NCBI RefSeq assembly: GCF_000160535.1
Contig: NZ_GG704782.1
Coordinates: 285,331-334,681 of the forward strand
Source of the DNA: Hallella bergensis DSM 17361
GTDB taxonomy: Bacteria > Bacteroidota > Bacteroidia > Bacteroidales > Bacteroidaceae
Direction of reading: 5' to 3'
Length of the DNA: 49,351 nucleotides
Shown here: positions 41,339-49,351 of the stretch, piece by piece
Layout of the letters: every line of letters begins with the position of its first letter
Position numbering within the stretch: position 1 is the stretch's first letter
Program-made: the position numbers and the translations under genes
The notes under the pieces: model-generated
Database searches by the model: none
What the model was told of the DNA's origin: nothing
What the model saw: the letters and a program-made list of their open reading frames with translations, nothing else

Positions 41339-42607
41339 ATGACAAGACAAATTCTTAAAGCCATTGTAGTGGTCGTGGTGTGCCTGCTGCCCGTGAGTGG
41401 CGTTTCAGCAAAGAAGAAAGCCAAGCTCACCGATCGCGAGTATTGGTGCCACCAAGCCTACACCATGGCGCGTCCGGTGTTGGAGAATATGGCCAAGGGC
41501 GAATTGCAGAAGAACATGCAGCTCGAAGTAAGCCCCAACTGGGATGGCCGTAACAAGAAAGTGGCCTACATGGAGTGCTTCGGCCGACTGATGGCTGGCA
41601 TCGCGCCCTGGTTGGCTCTCCCCGACGACGCTACGGCCGAAAGCAAGCAGCGTGAGCAGCTGCGCACCTGGGCGCTGGCAGCCTATAAGAACGCGGTTGA
41701 CCCACAAAGTCCAGACTATCTGGCTTGGCGCGGACATGGACAAGCGCTGGTGGACGCAGCCTATGTGGCTGAAAGCTTTATCCGCGCCTACGACGTGCTG
41801 TGGAAACCATTAGACGATGTAACGAAGAAAAGATATGTTGAGGAGTTTACGCAGTTGCGTCGCGTAGATCCACCCTACACCAACTGGTTCCTCTTCAGCT
41901 CGGTGATCGAGAGCTTTTTGGCCAAGGCCGGTGCCGAATACGATGAGTTTCGTGTGAACACGGCCTGTCGCAAGGTGGAGGAATGGTATGTGGGCGACGG
42001 ATGGTATGCCGACGGTCCGGTGTTTGCCTTCGACTATTACAGCAGTTATGTGTTCCATGCCATGTATCTCGAAACCCTGCAATGCATGGTTGATGCGAAG
42101 GCCAATACACGCTTGGATTATCAGAAATACTGGAACCGCGCTTTAAAACGTGCGCAGAAGTTTGCCATTATCCTTGAGCGTTTCATCTCGCCCGAAGGCA
42201 CATTCCCCGTTATCGGTCGCTCAACGCCCTACCGATTGGCTGCCCTGCAACCTCTGGCACTGCTGGCCTGGTATCAGAAATTGCCGAAAGACCTGAGCAA
42301 CGGACAGGTGCGCGCAGCCCTCACGCAGGTGGTGCACCGCATGTTCGACCATCAGAACAACTATAATGAGGGTGGATTCCTGACCATAGGCTTCTGCGGG
42401 TCGCAGCCCGGAACGGCCGACTGGTACACCAACAACGGCTCGCTCTATATGTGTTCGCTCAGCTTTATGCCCCTCGGCCTGCCGGCCAATTCGCCGTTCT
42501 GGACTTCAGAGGCAGAACCCTGGACACAGGTGAAGGCATGGGGTGGACAGCCATTCCCGAAAGATCACCGATGGAGCGACGATATACAGACGAGAGACAA
42601 GTGGTAA
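41339..42607 (+). CDS. Exported DUF2264 protein (GH154-like)
   Basis: A 422-residue protein with a signal peptide (MTRQILKAIVVVVVCLLPVSGVSA). The body is an (alpha/alpha)6-barrel-like helical protein of the DUF2264 family: YMECFGRLMAGIAPWLALPDD, GQALVDAAYVAESFIRAYDVLW, EEWYVGDGWYADGPVFAFDYYSSYVFH, and PVIGRSTPYRLAALQPLAL with conserved acidic and aromatic residues. As I recall, some DUF2264 proteins are classified as GH154 beta-glucuronidases acting on arabinogalactan; this is family knowledge, not shown here. It is the first gene of a four-gene plus-strand operon (gaps 41, 51 and 47 bp). Confidence 0.82.
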   Translation: MTRQILKAIVVVVVCLLPVSGVSAKKKAKLTDREYWCHQAYTMARPVLENMAKGELQKNMQLEVSPNWDGRNKKVAYMECFGRLMAGIAPWLALPDDATAESKQREQLRTWALAAYKNAVDPQSPDYLAWRGHGQALVDAAYVAESFIRAYDVLWKPLDDVTKKRYVEEFTQLRRVDPPYTNWFLFSSVIESFLAKAGAEYDEFRVNTACRKVEEWYVGDGWYADGPVFAFDYYSSYVFHAMYLETLQCMVDAKANTRLDYQKYWNRALKRAQKFAIILERFISPEGTFPVIGRSTPYRLAALQPLALLAWYQKLPKDLSNGQVRAALTQVVHRMFDHQNNYNEGGFLTIGFCGSQPGTADWYTNNGSLYMCSLSFMPLGLPANSPFWTSEAEPWTQVKAWGGQPFPKDHRWSDDIQTRDKW

Positions 42608-42648
42608 GATTAATAAAAAACAGGGCTTACGGGCTCTTGATTTGTGAT

Positions 42649-43794
42649 ATGAAAAGAATACTTTTTTTGGCCGTATTGGCCTGCATGACCCTTGCTACGC
42701 AAGCCAAGGGATGGACAAAAGAACAAGTGGCCGACGTGATCGCCCAAGTGAACAACTACTGGCAACAGAACAACAAGGCTGAGACACGCAGCTTCTGGGA
42801 TCCTGCTGCCTACCATACGGGGAACATGGAAGCTTACAAACTCTTAGGCAACGAGGCATGGCTCGACTACAGCAAGCGCTGGGCCGAGCACAACAACTGG
42901 CAGGGAGCACGCGAGAAGGACCCGTCGAAGTGGAAATACAAGCACTACGGCGAGGGGCAAGACTTCGTGCTCTTCGGCGACTGGCAGATATGTTTCCAGA
43001 CTTATATAGACATGTATTGGATTGAAAATGCCAAGGGAGGCTCTGCCCGCAACGAGCGCATGGTGCAACGTGCCAAGGAGGTGATGGGCTATCAGGTGCG
43101 TACCAAGGCCAATGACTACTGGTGGTGGTCCGATGCACTCTATATGGTGATGCCCGTCATGACCAAGATGTACAAGCTGACGGGCGACGAGATCTATCTC
43201 GACAAGCTCTACGATTATCTGTTATACTCTGATGAAATCATGCTCGACAAGGAGACTGGTCTCTATTTCCGCGACGGGAAATATGTGTATCCCAAGCACA
43301 AGAGTGTCAACGGCAAGAAGGATTTCTGGGCACGCGGAGACGGATGGGTGCTGGCCGGGTTGGCCAAGGTGTTGCAGGACATGCCCCAGAGCTACCGCCA
43401 TTACGACTTTTTCCTTAACAAGTATAAGGTCTTGGCCGATGCTGTGGTGAAAACACAGCAGAAGGGCGGCTACTGGACACGCTCGATGCTCGACCCCAAG
43501 CATGCCCCCGGCCCTGAGACATCGGGCACGGCTTTCTTCACCTACGGGTTGTTGTGGGGATTGAACAATGGTGTGCTTTCCCCGAAACATCCTGCTGCAA
43601 AGACTGTGAAAAGAGCGTGGAATTACCTGACTAAGACGGCCTTGCAACCGAGTGGGAAGGTGGGCTATGTGCAGCCTATTGGCGAAAAGGCCATTCCCGG
43701 ACAGGTGGTGGACCAGAATTCGCAGGCCAATTTTGGTGTAGGAGCGTTTCTGCTGGCTGCCTGCGAATACTATAGATATTTGGATAAGAAATAA
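42649..43794 (+). CDS. GH105/GH88-family unsaturated uronyl hydrolase
   Basis: A 381-residue protein from the ATG at 42649 (MKRILFLAVLACMTLATQAKG, signal peptide); the open frame extends upstream, but only inside the previous gene. The fold is an (alpha/alpha)6 barrel. The catalytic Asp is probably Asp162 in DYWWWSDALYMVMP. WARGDGWVLAGLAKVLQDM and the GTAFFTYGLLWGLNNG block are typical of the YteR/YesR type. These enzymes remove the 4,5-unsaturated galacturonic acid that pectin lyases leave on rhamnogalacturonan oligosaccharides. The facing PL11-like lyase and the neighbouring GH2 and GH51 genes support this. Confidence 0.86.
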   Translation: MKRILFLAVLACMTLATQAKGWTKEQVADVIAQVNNYWQQNNKAETRSFWDPAAYHTGNMEAYKLLGNEAWLDYSKRWAEHNNWQGAREKDPSKWKYKHYGEGQDFVLFGDWQICFQTYIDMYWIENAKGGSARNERMVQRAKEVMGYQVRTKANDYWWWSDALYMVMPVMTKMYKLTGDEIYLDKLYDYLLYSDEIMLDKETGLYFRDGKYVYPKHKSVNGKKDFWARGDGWVLAGLAKVLQDMPQSYRHYDFFLNKYKVLADAVVKTQQKGGYWTRSMLDPKHAPGPETSGTAFFTYGLLWGLNNGVLSPKHPAAKTVKRAWNYLTKTALQPSGKVGYVQPIGEKAIPGQVVDQNSQANFGVGAFLLAACEYYRYLDKK

Positions 43795-47052
<3,258 letters not shown>

Positions 47053-47099
47053 TAGAATCAAATCAAATGATTTACACATAATAAAAAAACGAAACAGAT

Positions 47100-49058
47100 A
47101 TGATACTACGTAGTTTCCTTAGCGTATTGGCGTTGGGTCTGATGGTGCCGTTGGGCGCCTCAGCCCAGCACCGGTTCACGGTCAACACCAAACCAGGTGC
47201 TGAGATTCAGCCAACCATGTATGGAATTTTCTTTGAAGACATTAACTTCGGTGCTGATGGCGGCCTGTATGCTGAGATGGTGCAGAACAGAAGTTTTGAC
47301 TTTCCCAGTCATCTCATGGGCTGGAACACTTATGGTAATGTAAGTTTAGCATCGGCAAAGCCGGCTTTCGACCGTAATCCCAACTACATTGTGATACTGC
47401 GTTCAGGTCACCGTGAGAAGCGATCGGGAGTAGAAAACCGCGGCTTCTTTGGCATGGGTTTCAAGAAAGACATGACCTATGAGTTCTCCGTGTATGCCCG
47501 AATGCATAACTTGGAAGACAAGGAAGCCAAGATACGGGTGGAATTGGTGGACGACCAGAATATTCCGATGGACAGAAAGAGCATTTCCATAACTAATACT
47601 TTGTGGAAGAAGTTTACCGTAACGCTGAAAGCCAACAAGACTGTGGAAAAGGGATTGATGCGCATCTTCCTCGAAAGTGCAGATGCGGTAGACCTTGATC
47701 ACGTGAGTCTGTTTCCCGGGGATAACTGGAATGGCCTGCGCGCTGACCTCGTGAAAGACCTCGAGGACTTACATCCGGGCGTTTTCCGCTTCCCCGGTGG
47801 ATGTATTGTGGAGGGCACAGACCTGGCCACTCGCTACCAATGGAAGAACAGTGTGGGACCGGCCGAGAACCGCCCGCTTAACGAAAACCGGTGGAACTAC
47901 ACCTTTGCCCATCGCATGTACCCTAATTATTACCAGACCTACGGGCTGGGCTTCTACGAGTATTTCCTCCTTGCCGAGAAGATTGGAGCCGAACCTCTGC
48001 CCATCGTCTCAGTGGGATTGGCCTGCCAGTATCAGAACGACGACAAGTCGACCACGGCGCACGCTTCCTTAGATGATTTGCAGCCGTATATCGACGACGC
48101 CCTCGACCTCATCGAGTTTGCCAATGGAGCAACGACGACAAAATGGGGAAAACTTCGTGCCGACATGGGGCATCCGGAGCCTTTCGGCCTGAAACAGATT
48201 GGCATCGGTAACGAGCAGTGGGGTGAACTCTATCCCGTGCGCCTGCAAAAGTTTATCGAGCAGATTCGCAAGAAATATCCCAACATCATGATTTGTGGTT
48301 CTTCCGGTCCATCAGCCGGAGGCGAACAATTCGACTATGGGTGGAAAGAGATGCGCCGACTCGGCGTAGAACTGGTGGATGAGCACTATTATATGTCTCC
48401 CGACTGGTTCTTTAAGAACGCCGGTCGCTATGACAACTACGACCGCAAAGGGCCGAAAGTGTTTGCCGGTGAATATGCCAGCCATGTGCGCGGCATCGGC
48501 AACGAGCCTGACGTGGCCATGAACAATTTCGAGGCCGCGCTTTCGGAGGCTGCCTTCATGACAGGGTTGGAACGCAATGCCGACCTGGTGCATGAGGCCA
48601 CCTACGCCCCCTTGTTCGCCCATGTGGAGGGATGGCAATGGCGACCCGACCTAATTTGGTTCGACAATCTGCGTAGTGTGCGTTCGGTCAACTGGTATGT
48701 GCAGATGCTCTATGCCACCAACCGCGGTACCCATACGCTCTCACTGACCGAGAACAACCAGGCTGTGAAGGGTGACAACGGACTTTATGCCAGTGCCGTT
48801 TATGACAAGAATGCTAAGAAATACATTGTGAAGATTGTCAATAACAACGACCAACCCAAGGAAATCGCACTGACCTTCAAGGGTGCCAAGGGTCTTGGAG
48901 CAGGTACAGCCACCCTGTTGCATGCCGATGACATGCGTGCAACCAACTCGCTTGCCAATCCCACCAATGTGGTTCCCAAGGAGTCAGCTGTGCAGGCCAA
49001 CGGCAATAATGCCACTGTTACGGTTCCTGCGAAGACCTTTGCGGTGTATAAGTTTTAG
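47100..49058 (+). CDS. GH51 alpha-L-arabinofuranosidase
   Basis: A 652-residue exported protein (signal peptide MILRSFLSVLALGLMVPLGASA). The N-terminal part has TMYGIFFEDINFGADGGLYAEMVQNRSFDFP and a carbohydrate-binding-like insert (about 60-200). The TIM barrel has RFPGGCIVEG, the acid/base Glu372 (IGIGNEQWGELY) and nucleophile Glu458 (VFAGEYASH). A beta-sandwich ends the protein with the usual VKIVNNNDQPKEIAL block. It removes terminal arabinofuranose from arabinan or arabinogalactan. It is the last gene of the operon, followed by a strong bidirectional terminator. Confidence 0.95.
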   Translation: MILRSFLSVLALGLMVPLGASAQHRFTVNTKPGAEIQPTMYGIFFEDINFGADGGLYAEMVQNRSFDFPSHLMGWNTYGNVSLASAKPAFDRNPNYIVILRSGHREKRSGVENRGFFGMGFKKDMTYEFSVYARMHNLEDKEAKIRVELVDDQNIPMDRKSISITNTLWKKFTVTLKANKTVEKGLMRIFLESADAVDLDHVSLFPGDNWNGLRADLVKDLEDLHPGVFRFPGGCIVEGTDLATRYQWKNSVGPAENRPLNENRWNYTFAHRMYPNYYQTYGLGFYEYFLLAEKIGAEPLPIVSVGLACQYQNDDKSTTAHASLDDLQPYIDDALDLIEFANGATTTKWGKLRADMGHPEPFGLKQIGIGNEQWGELYPVRLQKFIEQIRKKYPNIMICGSSGPSAGGEQFDYGWKEMRRLGVELVDEHYYMSPDWFFKNAGRYDNYDRKGPKVFAGEYASHVRGIGNEPDVAMNNFEAALSEAAFMTGLERNADLVHEATYAPLFAHVEGWQWRPDLIWFDNLRSVRSVNWYVQMLYATNRGTHTLSLTENNQAVKGDNGLYASAVYDKNAKKYIVKIVNNNDQPKEIALTFKGAKGLGAGTATLLHADDMRATNSLANPTNVVPKESAVQANGNNATVTVPAKTFAVYKF

Positions 49059-49087
49059 ACAGAGGACAGAACAAGCAAGACAATAAA

Positions 49088-49130
49088 AACAGCGTTGCCC
49101 CTTCCTTACAAGTGTGGGGGCAACGCTGTT
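49088..49130. terminator. Bidirectional terminator between GH51 and the PL11-like gene
   Basis: Perfect 14-bp arms, AACAGCGTTGCCCC (49088-49101) and its complement (49117-49130), with TTTTT 2 bp after the right arm on the plus strand and T-rich text after the stem on the minus strand. It lies in the 92-bp gap between the two convergent genes. Confidence 0.88.
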
Positions 49131-49140
49131 CGTTTTTCAG

Positions 49141-49162
49141 GCCCTGATCGTCAGGGCTTTTT
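49141..49162 (+). terminator. Second plus-strand terminator overlapping the PL11-like stop codon
   Basis: GCCCTGA (49141-49147), TCG, TCAGGGC (49151-49157), then TTTTT. It is a compact intrinsic terminator for plus-strand transcripts. The minus-strand stop codon (49151-49153) of the facing gene lies in its right arm. Confidence 0.8.
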
Positions 49163-49351
49163 CGTGTTGGGTAATGGAGCATCAGGACCGAGATAATAGC
49201 CCAATTCCGGTGGCTGGTTGTAGGCCACGTTCTCTGCAGCCACGCTCTCCCGATAGGGGATGTCGGTCATGAGGCAGGGCACGCGGTGCTGTGTGGGGAT
49301 GTCAGTGGTGTAGATGCGCAGTTCCGTACTCGCCTCATTGCGCACGATTAC
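49151..49351 (-). CDS. C-terminal end of a PL11-type rhamnogalacturonan lyase (partial)
   Basis: The last 66 codons of a minus-strand gene that continues past the right edge. The visible text has RIYTTDIPTQHRVPCLMTD, IPYRESVAAENVAYNQPP and ELGYYLGPDAPLP. The order 'YTT..T..R...LM.D..YR..VA..NVAYNQPP..G.YLG' is that remembered for the C-terminus of PL11 rhamnogalacturonan endolyases (YesW/YesX type). With only 66 residues, the family call rests on this one block and on the neighbouring pectin genes. A GTG at 49345 is internal, not the start. Confidence 0.7.
   Translation of the reverse strand, partial: VIVRNEASTELRIYTTDIPTQHRVPCLMTDIPYRESVAAENVAYNQPPELGYYLGPDAPLPNTKKP

Overview
The window reads as a chromosomal segment of a Bacteroidetes bacterium, most likely Prevotella or a close relative. 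The evidence is the recurring promoter layout TTTG or TTG, 19-20 bp, TAnnTTTG; the general lack of strong Shine-Dalgarno sequences; the protein types (TGS-domain nucleoside kinase, PCMD protein, DUF4369 thioredoxin-fold lipoprotein, RluA-like synthase with a long N-terminal half, DUF2264 protein, PorT-like barrel); and clustered glycan-degradation genes. The genus is an inference. No phage, insertion sequence, CRISPR array or plasmid gene was seen.

Layout. Positions 1-464 hold no convincing gene. 465-6655: TGS nucleoside kinase and a secreted GH43 protein on the minus strand, then a divergent Wzx-like flippase with two glycosyltransferases. 6702-11223: minus-strand ComM-type ATPase, two lipoproteins and tRNA-Leu/tRNA-Gly. 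11340-14418: a minus-strand unit pyrE, SRPBCC protein, argH, Cys-rich lipoprotein. 15096-16055: a PCMD protein. 16141-19721: prmC-recX-comF on the minus strand, divergent from ribD. 19830-27135: minus-strand cyuA-like, dsbD-like, metG, mutY and fur-like genes. 27233-29804: thyX and an RluA-like synthase. 30244-40837: YidE/YbjL-type transporter, mannose-1-phosphate guanylyltransferase, greA-HIT, PorT-like barrel, a Dna2-like nuclease-helicase overlapping ogt, a guanine-deaminase-like gene, and a hydrolase-HAD fusion. 41339 to the right edge: a compact plus-strand operon for plant pectin side chains (DUF2264/GH154-like, GH105/GH88, GH2, GH51), facing the C-terminal end of what looks like a PL11 rhamnogalacturonan lyase.

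How the genes work together. The right end is coherent: PL11 cuts the rhamnogalacturonan-I backbone, GH105/GH88 removes the unsaturated uronic acid this leaves, and GH2, GH51 and the DUF2264 protein trim galactose, arabinose and probably glucuronic acid. No SusC/SusD pair or sensor lies inside the window. Most of the rest is housekeeping: nucleotide and arginine synthesis, translation, repair and redox.

The most unusual signal is non-coding. Three gene-free stretches (240-349, 14727-14844, 41084-41171) carry related, degenerate 22-bp tandem units built on CG-rich text plus a palindrome close to ATACACGTGTAT, with similar unit order. A fourth gap (29846-30087) has the same 22-bp period with a different sequence. 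Other points worth checking are a perfect 27-bp hairpin in the predicted greA leader, two overlapping divergent promoters at 3348-3396, a duplicated 24-bp promoter unit that runs into a start codon, and an in-frame 21-bp pyrimidine repeat inside the RluA-like gene.
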